Shown here in pieces: positions 29,101-42,800 of a stretch of DNA of 64,000 nt. The stretch covers positions 315,001-379,000 of the forward strand of contig JAOTOL010001270.1 in assembly GCA_034440575.1 (NCBI GenBank), given 5' to 3'. Origin of the DNA: Imbricaverruca yamaguchii. Taxonomy: Eukaryota; Arthropoda; Thecostraca; Neoverrucidae. How positions within the stretch are numbered: the stretch's first letter is position 1; every line of letters begins with the position of its first letter. Under the pieces are notes generated by a model. The model was not told where the DNA came from, did no database searches, and was given only the letters and a program-made list of their open reading frames with translations. The translations under genes were made by a program, and so were the position numbers.

Positions 29101-30340
29101 TACCCGGCTGGCGCGTGTCAAGTGTCTAGAGGGACACTTTACCGCAGCGTCACGGGTCTGTCGAGCGGCGAGCGCCTGTACCGCGGTAGGCTGCGGAGAG
29201 CTCAGGAATTGTGAACGGCTATCGCACCGTTGGCACGAATCGCCGTGATCAACGCCATGTTGGCAACGAAAATCGAAGACAGAAACGCAACTGCGATCAA
29301 AATATGTATATTGGGCATGTACAAAAAACAATACCCTACAACTTTATACGGAACTAGTAAGTAGTTTCTGTCTTCCCCGAAAAGCACCCGTCGTTCGATC
29401 GTAAGCCGTGTACGATGGGCACGCAGAGCAACTGCACCGGGGAAACCACCGATCAGTCTCTTCGGATGTAAATGATACGCGTCTCATTTGGTCGTGGTAC
29501 TCTGGATGATGTCCAGAATTTATAGATACCGATTAAGATTCACGCTCATATTCGAGCGTAGCAGGTGCTGGCTACCTCGCGACGTTTCTAAATAGCTGCC
29601 TTGCTGACGTCACATAATATCCTCTCGGAGCGGATAAAACGAGCTATAAAATATTCAGTAATAAACACACTCGGTCATGCAGATACAACGGCATGGGTGT
29701 AACTACCTCGAACAGGTCAAAACATCGCCCGCGTGTGCGAAATGTGCGCTGTCGACCACAACAATGCCACTGGCGTCCGTGCCACTGCCCACTGGCTGTG
29801 GGCCATGCGTGCTCTCGTGCCGACGGCAGACGTCTGGCCACCAGATGAACGCTGCACGGTGTACACGACTCTCGGTATGCACTCGCCTGCGCCTGCTCAA
29901 TTCTTCGGGGCGACCTCTTACAGCATGCGTCATTCTGCAGGGACAAACTCTCGCGGTATGCGCAAGCTCCTTCGAGGAGATCGGCGCGCAACTATCCGGA
30001 GGCAAACTCTCGCAGCATGTGCACAGTTCTCCGGTAACCACACTATGCCTCCAATCGTCCGCAGCTGCACACCAATATCCTACAATAAAAACACTAACAC
30101 CGGACGTACATATAAAACCATTGGCGACAGCGGACGGAGAAGGTGACAATCATAAGGCGGAATGTATCAACTGGAAACAGTCTGGTGGGCGCCAGATTGT
30201 TAGTCGCGCGCAAACCACTCACGCTAAGTACCACGATAATTACCCACGCGGAGCGTTCGTCGCGCGTGCCTCATTATGTCGTGCGGGATTCGCACACACT
30301 TTCGGTCGGCCTGCGACCGACACAGACATGCGGCACCTTT
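29101..30340. other. DNA between the crotonase gene and the 3' end of M6
   Basis: No recognised exon. Apart from a possible CRE-plus-TATA arrangement around 29605-29653, only short duplications of CTCTCGGTATGC- and CTCTCGCAGCATG-like pieces were noted (29870-30020). Confidence 0.4.
29605..29653 (+). promoter_or_regulatory. Possible CRE plus TATA box
   Basis: A palindromic TGACGTCA lies at 29605-29612 and TATAAAATA at 29645-29653. The spacing suits a core promoter for a + strand transcript, but no matching gene was recognised downstream, so this may be chance. Confidence 0.25.
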
Positions 30341-30344
30341 ACGG

Positions 30345-30640
30345 CCGGGCTGCAGCACCTGTACAGCCCGACAGCGGCACCTGTACAGCTCGACAGCAGC
30401 ACCTGTACAGCTCGACAGCAGCACCTGTACAGCCTCGACAGCAGCACCTGTACAGCCCGACAGCAGCACCTGTACGGCCGGGCAGCAGCACCTGTACAGC
30501 TCGACAGCAGCACCTGTACAGCTCGACAGCAGCACCTGTACAGCCGGACAGCAGCACCTGTACAGCCCGACAGCAGCACCTGTACAGCTCGACAGCAGCA
30601 CCTGTACGGCCAGACAGCAGCACCTGTACGGCCGGGCCGC
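30345..30640. repeat. 22-bp tandem array 3' of the M6 stop, about 13 copies
   Basis: The unit contains CAGCAGCACCTGTACAGCTC with small length changes. It starts about 100 bases beyond the M6 stop codon and is probably in its 3' untranslated region, where the transcript strand would read CTG-rich. Confidence 0.9.
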
Positions 30641-30746
30641 AGCGGCGGCAGCACCTGCACGCACTGGCCTGCGGACGCCCCTGGCGGCCCCAGTGGGTAC
30701 GTCCGCACTGGACAGTCTGGCGGGCGGCTGGAGGAGACAGCACGCC

Positions 30747-30875
30747 TCAGAATCTGTCCTTGGCCATGGTGCCCGACTCGGAGACCTGCAGGTACTGCAT
30801 CTCGCTGAGGTCGACAAACTTCTCCTGGTCCTTGATGTGCGCGTAGTTGGCCGCCAGACACATCAGGTAGTTGAC
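30747..30875 (-). CDS. M6: M6 exon 6 (last exon found)
   Basis: The 42 codons and TGA follow CCGGCCGCCAG and run VNYLMCLAANYAHIKDQEKF to MAKDRF. An alternative last exon could exist, since this family is known for variant C-termini. Confidence 0.9.
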   Translation of the reverse strand, partial: VNYLMCLAANYAHIKDQEKFVDLSEMQYLQVSESGTMAKDRF

Positions 30876-33800
30876 CTGGCGGCCGGGGTCAGGTCAGCAG
30901 AGGCGAACACGAGCCGGTCGAGGAAGTGCATAGCCGGTAGGAAGAGGTACAGACGGTAGGAGGAAGTACAGCTCGGTAGGAGGCAGTACAACCGGTAGGA
31001 GGAAGTACAGCCGGTAGGACAGTACAGCCGGTATGATACAGTACAACCGGTAGGAGACAGTACAGCCGATAGGGGACAGTACAACCGGTAGGAGACAGTA
31101 CAATCAGTAGGAGGCAGTGCAACCAGTAGGAGACAGTATAACCGGTAGGAGACAGTACAATCAGTAGCAGGCAGTACAACCAGTAGGAGACAGTACAATC
31201 AGTATGAGGCAGTACAACCGGTAGGAGACAGTACAGCCGATAGGGGACAGTACAGACGGTAGGAGGAAAGACAGCCGGTAGGAAGCGGTATAGCGGAGTT
31301 AGTTCGTTAGACACCGTCCAGTGAGCGATATCTTGGTTGAAACGACTGCTCAATTCTTTTCATGCAGCTAGTTAGTTGGGCGTTAGAGCGTATCCACGTC
31401 CTGGTCACATGGCGCACATATTCTTCCCATACAACAGCATTAGCTTAGGATGATTGGGGAAGCGTACCCGATCCCATCCTCATTTTGCGACGTCCATGCA
31501 TACAGCAGCCGTCCTGAGACAGGTGTCTACAACCGGCATCCACACATCAGTCGTCCCCACACAGACATCTACAACAAGCATCCACACAAAGGCCGTTCTG
31601 ACAGGTGTCGACAACCGGCATCCACACATCAGTCATCCACACACAGGTGTCTACAGCCGGCACCCACACATAAGCGACAGCCGCGCACACAGCGGTCCTG
31701 CTGTAGTCGTCCTCACAGCCGGTGACACAGCAGCCGTCCCTTCATATTATTCCCATCCCAGCAACCGTCTACGCACACGACAGCCGTGCGCGTAGCCTTC
31801 AACAAAGTCGGCGTCCACGCGCAGCCATCAAATGGCTGTCGGCGCTGCTGCCAAGATGGCGGCCGCGGCTGTCAAGATGGCGGCGCGGCTGTCGCCTACA
31901 GCCGGTGACACAGCAGCCGTCCCTTGCATTATTCATCCCAGCAACCGCCTACGCACACGACAGCCGTGCGCTAGCCATCAAAGATTGTTGGCTTTTGGAG
32001 AGAGTACAAAGAGGGCTACAAAATGGTTATGGCATAAGCAACCTGGCATATGAGGAAAGATTGAAGAAATTGAATATGTTTTCACTTAGATATAGAAGGC
32101 TGAGAGGAGATCTCATCGAGGTCTTTAAATTTGTCCATGGTTTGGAGAGGGGATACCTTGGTGAAATGTTTGAATTGAACAGAAATGATGCAATTAGAGG
32201 TCATAAATTAAAAATTAAGGTTAACCATAGCAGAACAAGGTTAGGCAAACTTTCTTCACCAACAGGGTAGTAGAACACTGGAACCAGCTGCCAGAAAACA
32301 TTGTCAGTAGCAGCACACTGAACATCTTTAAAAACAGCATAGACAATCATTATAAGAATAAAGGGCTTGCTTTTCAGTATTATAGGGAGGGCTGATTGAC
32401 AGATTTGGTGGGCAACTGGTTCAGTGTACAGAGTGCAACCAAGAAGGGCCCTTGTGGCTCATAGTTGCACTAATCTTTTATGTCTTTAACAAAGTCGCCG
32501 TCCGCGCAGCCATCAAATGGCTGTCGGCGCTGCTGTCAAGATGGCGGCCGTGCGCCGCGGCACCCACCAGACTGAGCAGCACCAGGAAACAGCCGACGGC
32601 CGCCAGCACCAGGTTGACCTGGATGTTCTCCACGTAGTCCTTGCAGAACAGCTTCTGCTCGCCAGTGCCGCACACCTGCATGTCCTCCTCGCGCGTGTTG
32701 TTGGGAAACACGAACGCTGAAACGGGGCGCGCAGAGGGACTTAGCGCCGGGCGTCTCTGATTGGCGGAGATGACTGGTTCTGCCGCGGACCACTCACGTT
32801 GTCGTTGGGCAATGAGAACGATACAATAATACGCTGGAGAATAGAAAAACGGCACGTGGTGGCATTGCAGAGCACTTACGAAGTGCACGGCATGCACAAC
32901 TTGCATGGGGCCATGTTCTACATTAAGCTAGTAGATTGGTCGCTGTCATTGCATGTAACAGAACAGTACTCAACAAACAAAACGCAGTAGCAGATGAAAA
33001 ATTGGAAAAATTGGTGTGAACATTTTTCCACCTGTATCCTACAGGCTATCCATGTTTTATGTGCCGGTAGGACAGGCACGCTTCATCTGTGATAGGGCGA
33101 GTAGGGTGAACTGATGCCAGAATGCGCTTACAACAACAAACAATACGAACATGGTGAAAACATGTGACGTAACTTACATTATATACAAGCAAATAAAATT
33201 GACTCGCTATTTACCAACTTAGCACAACCCAACACTCCTAGACCACGAAGCGCCAGTGTACTGAAATCCATTGTTAAAATGGAGTTTACCAAGGAAAGAC
33301 GTCAACGCCGGCAACTATACCAGAACAAAACGTACAAAATATGACGCATATCATTAGCCTCAAAGGATGACACTTTGATGAAATGTCGAAGAGTATCATC
33401 ATAAATCAACCAACAGTGTGTGTGCTATCTTGCCGCAATTGAGTGCAACAACAATTCGTTCAAGTCGATTCAGGGAGGAAAGAAGGCGAATATCTAGAAA
33501 ACCAAAACAAGGCCAATCAGGTGTTGCTTTCGAATTTCAGCTTGCGACTTCACGACGACCGAAACATACTGCAGCAGGTCAAAAACGCTTCACAGTATAC
33601 GTTCCGCAGAATGATTTACATTTGAATCATGTGAGGCTTCAAGTGCCGCAACACTTCAGAACTAATAAGCAAGATGCAGTTTTTGCTGGCGCGATGTCTG
33701 CCAGCTCTTCTGGTAGTTTGTAGATCTCTCGCTTTTGGCCTCCCCTGTTGTGGCTCGACTGAGTCGCTACACACCCGTACTTGGCACCCTACACTGGGGG

Positions 33801-36800
33801 GGGGGATGGGACGAGACTGAGCCACGAAGATTCCAGAGGGGAGTTGAATTCCAGGTGCACGTTACCAACTCTGCACGGCATGGGCCCGGCTCCAGTGACC
33901 GCCCCAACACAAATCTGGTGGTGGTGGCGAATTGCAGCTTAGGGGCGCGTCGATATCCAGGGTCATTTTGCCACAAACCCGGATTATGCTGGAAAATAAT
34001 CATGCAATATGAAACAAAGCCCGACCATAGTCATTAGAGTTCGGATCGTGGAATGCATCTGCCATACAGCGCCCACAAGTCCGGCAATGGGTGTTGAAGG
34101 AGAACAAGATTCGGAGAGAGACTCTGATGTAACAAATGATTAATAGAAAAGGAGCAGGTAATTCAAACTGGACGAGTGTTGGTATATTGGACGTCGTCTT
34201 GAACACACCGGCCGGTATCGTATTCTCAGCCAATGTAGTGTTTTCTCAGCCGGTGATGTGCTCTCTCAGCCAGTGTCGTGTTCTCTCAGCCGGTGTCGTG
34301 TCCTCTCAGCTGGTGTCGTGTCCTCTCAGCCGGTGTCGTGTTCTCTCAGCCGGTGTCGTGTCCTCTCAGCCGGTGTCGTGTTCTCTCAGCCGGTGTCGTG
34401 TTCTCTCAGCCGGTGTCGTGTCCTATCAGCCGGTGTCGTGTTCTCTCAGCCGGTGTTGTGTCTACGGCCGGTGTTGTGCTCTCTCAGCCGGTGTCGTGTT
34501 CTCTCAGCCGGTGTCGTGTTATCCCAGCCGGTGTCGTGTTCTCTCAGCCGGTGTCGTGTCCTCTCAGCCGGTTCTTTCTCTCAGCCGGTGTCGTGTCCTC
34601 TCAGCCGGTGTCGTGTTCTCTCAGCCGGTGTCGTGTCCTCTCAGCCGGTGTCGTGTTCTCTCAGCCGGTGTCGTGTTCTCTCAGCCGGTGTCGTGTTCTC
34701 CCAGCAGGTGTTGTGCTCTCTCGGCCGGTGTCGTGTTCTCTCAGCCGGTGTCGTGTCTACGACCGGTGTCGTGTTCTCTCAGCCGGTGTCGTGTCCTCTC
34801 AGCCGGTGTCGTGTTCTCTCAGCCGGTGTCGTGTTCTCTCCGCAGGTGTCGTGTTCTCTCAGCCAGTGTCGTGTTCTCTCAGCTGGTGTCGTGTTCTCTC
34901 AGCCGGTGTCGTGTCCTCTCAGCCGGTGTCGTGTCCTCTCAGCCGGTGTCGTGTCCTCTCAGCCGGTGTCGTGTCCTCTCAGCCGGTGTCGTGTCCTCTC
35001 AGCCGGTGTCGTGTCCTCTCAGCCGGTGTCGTGTCCTCTCAGCCGGTGTCGTGTCCTCTCAGCCGGTGTCGTGACCTCTCAGCCGGTGTCGTGTCCTCTC
35101 ACCAGGTGTCGTGTCCTCTCAGCCGGCGCCGGCCGGCCACTCACCGAACTGTCTGAAGTCGATGCACTCCTGGAGGACGCGCACGCGGTCCGACAGACAC
35201 ATGTTCCAGAACACGGCGAACATCACGCAGCCGACGATCAGTATGCCGAACATGGCCATCCAGGCCATCTGCAGCACGTACGCGATGACCATGAACTGCA
35301 ACAGGAGCCGTCGTCAGACAGTGGTAGCCCGGCCGCAGCACTGCACGGATATACTGCAAAATGTCAGCAAAGTACATGGGCATCACTTGGATGCCCATGT
35401 GCCCTTCCTCAAACTAATACTTGTAGCGGGTAGTTGTCCCACTCGTAAACATGCACAGTTATAATTGTACTCGCCCGCATTGTGCTTGCTGTATTTACAT
35501 TCACTCATTTCCTCATGTCTCCTTCGCCTAATCTGTCTCCTTACTGAAATTGGGCCCACTCAGATAGACGTACTAGAACAACTCTCGCTCAAGTGTTGCA
35601 GACCCACACAGTGAAGTACGTACGACCATGTCTTGTGCGGTACTAACCACGACGTAGCAGGTGCGGTCCCCGGCTCGGTACTGACCACCACACAGGAGGT
35701 GCGGTCCCCGGCTCGGTACTGACCACCACAGGAGGTGCGGTCCCCGGCTCGGTACTAACCACCACAGGAGGTGCGGTCCCGGCTCGGTACTAACCACCAC
35801 AGGAGGTGCGGTCCCCGGCTCGGTACTAACCACCACAGGAGGTGCGGTCCCCGGCTCGGTACTGACCACCACAGGAGGTGCGGTCCCCGGCTCGGTACTG
35901 ACCCCACCACAGGAGGTGCGGTCCCGGCTCGGTACTGACCACCACAGGAGGTGCGGTCCCCGGCTCGGTACTAACCACCACAGGAGGTGCGGTCCCCGGC
36001 TCGGTACTAACCACCACAGGAGGTGCGGTCCCCGGCTCGGTACTAACCACCACCACAGGAGGTGCGGTCCCCGGCTCGGTACTAACCACCACAAGAGTGG
36101 GCCGGCTCGACGACCCACAGGAGGTGCGGTCCCCGGCTCGGTACTGACCACCACAGGAGGTGCGGTCCCCGGCTCGGTACTGACCACCACCACAGGAGGT
36201 GCGGTCCCCGGCTCGGTACTAACCACCACAGGAGGTGCGGTCCCGGCTCGGTACTGACCCCCACAGGAGGTGCGGTCCCCGGCTCGGTACTGACACCACC
36301 ACAGGAGGTGCGGTCCCCGGCTCGGTACTAACCACCACAGGAGGTGCGGTCCCCGGCTCGGTACTAACCACCACAGGAGGTGCGGTCCCCGGCTCGGTAC
36401 TAACCACCACAGGAGGTGCGGTCCCCGGCTCGGTACTAACCACCACCACAGGAGGTGCGGTCCCGGCTCGGTACTAACCACCACAGGAGGTGCGGTCCCC
36501 GGCTCGGTACTAACCCCCACACAGGAGGTGCGGTCCCCGGCTCGGTACTGACCACCACACAGGAGGTGCGGTCCCGGCTCGGTACTAACCACCACACAGG
36601 AGGTGCGGTCCCGGCTCGGTACTAACCACCCACAGGAGGTGCGGTCCCCGGCTCGGTACTAACCACCACAGGAGGTGCGGTCCCCGGCTCGGTACACCAC
36701 CCCCGGCCGTACTGACCCCACAGGAGGTGCGGTCCCCGGCTCGGTACTGACCACCACAGGAGGTGCGGTCCCGGCTCGGTACTGACCCACACAGGAGGTG

Positions 36801-39800
36801 CGGTCCCCGGCTCGGTACTAACCCCACCCACAGGAGGTGCGGTCCCCGGCTCGGTACTAACCACCCACAGGAGGTGCGGTCCCCGGCTCGGTACTAACCA
36901 CCACAGGAGGTGCGGTCCCCGGCTCGGTACTAACCACCACAGGAGGTGCGGTCCCCGGCTCGGTACTGACCACCACCACAGGAGGTGCGGTCCCCGGCTC
37001 GGTACTGACCACCCACAGGAGGTGCGGTCCCGGCTCGGTACTAACCACCACAGGAGGGCGGCCCGGCTGGTAGGAGGTGCGGTCCCCGGCTCGGTACTGA
37101 CCACCACAGGAGGTGCGGTCCCCGGCTCGGTACTAACCACCACAGGGGGGCGGAACCACAGGAGGTGCGGTCCCCGGCTCGGTACTGACCACCACAGGAG
37201 GTGGCCCCGGCTCGGTACTGACCACCACAGGAGGTGCGGTCCCCGGCTCGGTACTAACCACCACCACAGGAGGTGCGGTCCCCGGCTCGGTACTAACCGT
37301 TCCTCTCACCCAGGAGGTCGGTCCCCGGCTCGGTACTGACCACCACAGGAGGTGCGGTCCCCGGCTCGGTACTAACCCCCACAGGAGGTGCGGTCCCCGG
37401 CTCGGTACTAACCACCCACAGGAGGTGCGGTCCCCGGCTCGGTACTGACCACCACACAGGAGGTGCGGTCCCCGGCTCGGTACTAACCACCACCACAGGA
37501 GGTGCGGTCCCCGGCTCGGTACTAACCACCACAGGAGGTGCGGTCCCCGGCTCGGTACTAACCACCACCACAGGAGGTGCGGTCCCCGGCTCGGTACTGA
37601 CCACCACAGGAGGTGCGGTCCCCGGCTCGGTACTAACCACCACCACAGGAGGTGCGGTCCCGGCTCGGTACTAACCACCACCACAGGAGGTGTGGTCCCC
37701 GGCTCGGTACTAACCACCACAGGAGGTGCGGTCCCCGGCTCGGTACTAACCACCACCACAGGAGGTGCGGTCCCCGGCTCGGTACTGACCACCACAGGAG
37801 GTGCGGTCCCCGGCTCGGTACTGACCACCACAGGAGGTGCGGTCCCCGGCTCGGTACTAACCACCACCACAGGAGGTGCGGTCCCCCGGCTCGGTACTAA
37901 CCACCACAGGAGGTGCGGTCCCCGGCTCGGTACTAACCCCCACAGGAGGTGCGGTCCCCGGCTCGGTACTAACCACCACAGGAGGTGCGGTCCCCGGCTC
38001 GGTACTGACCCACCACAGGAGGTGCGGTCCCCGGCTCGGTACTAACCACCACAGGAGGTGCGGTCCCCGGCTCGGTACTAACCACCACAGGAGGTGCGGT
38101 CCCCGGCTCGGTACTAACCACCACAGGAGGTGCGGTCCCCGGCTCGGTACTGACCACCACAGGAGGTGCGGTCCCCGGCTCGGTACTAACCACCACAGGA
38201 GGTGCGGTCCCCGGCTCGGTACTAACCACCACACAGGAGGTGCGGTCCCCGGCTCGGTACTAACCCCCACACAGGAGGTGCGGTCCCCCGGCTCGGTACT
38301 AACCACCACAGGAGGTGCGGTCCCCGGCTCGGTACTGACCACCACAGGAGGTGCGGTCCCCGGCTCGGTACTAACCACCACAGGAGGTGCGGTCCCCGGC
38401 TCGGTACTACACCACCACAGGAGGTGCGGTCCCCGGCTCGGTACTGACCACCACAGGAGGTGCGGTCCCCGGCTCGGTACTGACCACCACAGGAGGTGCG
38501 GTCCCGGCTCGGTACTAACCACCACAGGAGGTGCGGTCCCCGGCTCGGTACTAACCACCCACAGGAGGTGCGGTCCCCGGCTCGGTACTGACCACCACAG
38601 GAGGTGCGGTCCCCGGCTCGGTACTGACCCCCACAGGAGGTGCGGTCCCCGGCTCGGTACTGACCACCACCACAGGAGGTGCGGTCCCCGGCTCGGTACT
38701 AACCACCACAGGAGGTGCGGTCCCCGGCTCGGTACTGACCACCACAGGAGGTGCGGTCCCCGGCTCGGTACTAACCACCACAGGAGGTGCGGTCCCCGGC
38801 TCGGTACTGACCACCACAGGAGGTGCGGTCCCCGGCTCGGTACTAACCACCACAGGAGGTGCGGTCCCCGGCTCGGTACTAACCACCACAGGAGGTGCGG
38901 TCCCCGGCTCGGTACTAACCACCACAGGAGGTGCGGTCCCCGGCTCGGTACTGACCACCACAGGAGGTGCGGTCCCCGGCTCGGTACTGACCACCACAGG
39001 AGGTGCGGTCCCCGGCTCGGTACTAACCCCCACAGGAGGTGCGGTCCCGGCTCGGTACTAACCACCACAGGAGGTGCGGACCCCCGGCTCAGTACTAACC
39101 ACCACAGGAGGTGCGGATCCCCGGCTCGGTACTAACCACCACAGGAGGTGCGGACCCCCGGCTCGGTACTAACCACCACCACAGGAGGTGTGGTCCCCCG
39201 GCTCGGTACTAACCACCACAGGAGGTGCGGTCCCGGCTCGGTACTGACCACCACACAGGAGGTGCGGTCCCCGGCTCGGTACTGACCACCACAGGAGGTG
39301 CGGTCCCCGGCTCGGTACTGACCACCACCACAGGAGGTGCGGTCCCCGGCTCGGTACTAACCACCACAGGAGGTGCGGTCCCCGGCTCGGTACTGACCCC
39401 CACACAGGAGGTGCGGTCCCGGCTCGGTACTAACCACCACAGGAGGTGCGGTCCCGGCTCGGTACTAACCCCCACAGGAGGTGCGGTCCCCGGCTCGGTA
39501 CTAACCACCACCACAGGAGGTGCGGTCCCCGGCTCGGTACTGACCACCACAGGAGGTGCGGTCCCCGGCTCGGTACTAACCACCACCACAGGAGGTGCGG
39601 TCCCCGGCTCGGTACTAACCACCACCACAGGAGGTGCGGTCCCCGGCTCGGTACTAACCCCCACAGGAGGTGCGGTCCCCGGCTCGGTACTGACCCCCAC
39701 AGGAGGTGCGGTCCCGGCTCGGTACTAACCCCCACAGGAGGTGCGGTCCCCGGCTCGGTACTGACCACCACAGGAGGTGCGGTCCCCGGCTCGGTACTAA

Positions 39801-42800
39801 CCACCACAGGAGGTGCGGTCCCCGGCTCGGTACTGACCACCACAGGAGGTGCGGTCCCCGGCTCGGTACTAACCACGGCGCAGGAGGTGCGACCCCGGGC
39901 GCGACCGGGCCGGCTGCGGAACACTCGCGTCCGAGTGGAGCCGGTGGTGAGGCAGCCCACCAGCAGCATCATGATGCCCAGCGCCGCCATCGCCACGCCG
40001 ACGATCATGCACACCAGCTGCACCGGCTCCAGCCTGGCGATGGTGACGGTGACGGTCAGTACAGACACTGACACAGTACAGTCACCGGCTCCAGCCTGGT
40101 GACGGTGGCGGTCAGTACAGACACTGACACAGTACAGTCACCGGCTCCAGCCTGGCGACGGTGACGGTGGCGGTCAGTACAGACACTGACACAGTACAGT
40201 CACCGGCTCCAGCCTGGCGACGGTGACGGTCAGTACAGACACTGACACAGTACAGTCACCGGCTCCAGCCTGGCGACGGTGACGGTCAGTGGGCGGTGTA
40301 CAGACACTGACACAGTACAGTCACCGGCTCCAGCCTGGTGACGGTGGCGGTCAGTACAGACACTGACACAGTACAGTCACGGGCTCCAGCCTGGCGACGG
40401 TGGCGGTGGCGGTCAGTACAGACACTGACACAGTACAGTCACCGGCTCCAGCCTGGCGACGGTGACGGTCAGTACAGACACTGACACAGTACAGTCACGG
40501 GCTCCAGCCTGGCGACGGTGGCGGTCAGTACAGACACTGACACAGTACAGTCACCGGCTCCAGCCTGGCGACGGTGGCGGTGACGGTCAGTACAGACACT
40601 GACACAGTACAGTCACCGGCTCCAGCCTGGCGACGGTGACGGTGACGGTCAGTACAGACACTGACACAGTACTGTCAGTCACCGGCTCCAGCCTGGTGAC
40701 GGTGACGGTCAGTACAGACACTGACACAGTACAGTCACCGGCTCCAGCCTGGTGACGGTGACGGTCAGTACAGACACTGACACAGTACAGTCACCGGCTC
40801 CAGCCTGGCGACGGTGACGGTGGCGGTCAGTACAGACACTGACACAGTACAGTCACCGGCTCCAGCCTGGCGACGGTGACGGTCAGTACAGACACTGACA
40901 CAGTACAGTCACCGGCTCCAGCCTGGCGACGGTGACGGTGGCGGTCAGTACAGACACTGACACAGTACAGTCACCGGCTCCAGCCTGGCGACGGTGGCGG
41001 TCAGTACAGACACTGACACAGTACAGTCACGGGCTCCAGCCTGGCGACGGTGGCGGTGGCGGTCAGTACAGACACTGACACAGTACAGTCACCGGCTCCA
41101 GCCTGGTGACGGTGACGGTCAGTACAGACACTGACACAGTACAGTCACCGGCTCCAGCCTGGCGACGGTGGCGGTGGCGGTCAGTACAGACACTGACACA
41201 GTACAGTCACCGGCTCCAGCCTGGCGACGGTGGCGGTCAGTACAGACACTGACACAGTACAGTCACCGGCTCCAGCCTGGCGACGGTGACGGTCAGTACA
41301 GACACTGACACAGTACAGTCACCGGCTCCAGCCTGGCGACGGTGGCGGTCAGTACTGACACTGACACAGTACAGTCACCGGCTCCAGCCTGGCGACGGTG
41401 GCGGTCAGTACTGACACTGACACAGTACAGTCACGGGCTCCAGCCTGGCGACGGTGGCGGTCAGTACTGACACTGACACAGTACAGTCACCGGCTCCAGC
41501 CTGGTGACGGTGACGGTCAGTACTGACACTGACACAGTACAGTCACCGGCTCCAGCCTGGCGACGGTGGACGGTCAGTACAGACACTGACACAGTACAGT
41601 CACCGGCTCCAGCCTGGCGACGGTGGCGGTCAGTACAGACACTGACACAGTACAGTCACCGGCTCTAGCCTGGTGACGGTGGCGATCAGTACAGACACTG
41701 ACACAGTACAGTCACGGGTTCCAGCCTGACGGCGGTGACGGTGGCGGTCAGTACAGACACTGACACAGTACTGTCACCGGCTCCAGCCTGACGACGGTGG
41801 CGGTCAGTACAGACACTGACATCGTACAGTCATGGGTCCAACTGCCGTCTGCAGTCCAGCTGCCTGCCTGAGTTCGCCTACCGGGAGATGGCAAAGCATG
41901 GGTCTTAGTAGATGGACATGGATGAAGAGAGAACACTCATCTAAGGTAAGCACGAAAAGTGAGAGGTGCCGCATATGACTAGCATCGCCACACTCTTGTG
42001 ATAGTCACCAAATCTGCACAATCTCGAAATTGGCACGCCATTAACGACTTCCACATCATCAACCTTGTTCACACGATAAGAACTATCATCAAATCGTTAA
42101 AACCAGCATAAGTTACAGGAAGAAGTTAATTGACACGCATAACAGAGACAAGTGATGTGAGTGCATGTGTTCGATTAGTGTGGGCAAACAAATAACGGGT
42201 ACCTTGCCAGTACAATGGTAGGTTGTGAGGTTCACACAGTTAGTGTGCGCAAATACCTAATGAGTACCTTAACAATACAATGGAAGGTTGTGCAATCCGA
42301 ACGCATCACCTCAGGAAGCAAAATGAAAATCTGCCCGTGTACGGGGGAACCAGAACGCAATGCCGAGTCGAAACTGGTTCAGTTTCCAACTTGGCTGTAA
42401 CTACGAATGCAGTGCTTTAGAAAACACAGGACAAAAAAGTGCTGAAATGCAAAACTTACATATATCTTCCTCCCGGGAACCTATGAAAGCAGACACATCA
42501 CTGACGCTTCTCAATAGAGTTACGACCATAGCTGCCAAGACTCCAGTGCTCAGGTAATTCATTATAACATTAGCCCCCAAATCACGAGTGACGGGGTTCC
42601 AGGTAGGGTGTGTCAAGGGTATTCTTCGCGTCACATGCTCTGAAATCGCTGCCTTCCCGGGGCGGACAGAGGCTGCTGGACCACTCTAACGTATACAACG
42701 CTTTTGGGTCGTGTTGCGACCAATCGATTTTATGGGAAAATGCTGCCGTGAAAAAACAGCACACAAATGTCGATTCAATAACCGTTTTCACACTTCCAAA

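Noticed and set aside
34136..35433. Frames of 290-390 codons over the 20-bp array
   Set aside because: They are repeat-generated and run antisense across M6 exon 4, whose minus-strand coding is clear.
35639..39873. CRISPR-like array of 36-bp repeats
   Set aside because: The units are contiguous with no unique spacers, there are no cas genes, and the DNA is eukaryotic.
35573..40102. Very long open frames on both strands (up to about 400 codons) over the 36-bp array
   Set aside because: The unit is a multiple of three without stops in several frames, so all frames stay open. Composition is purely repetitive and the real exon ends at its edge.
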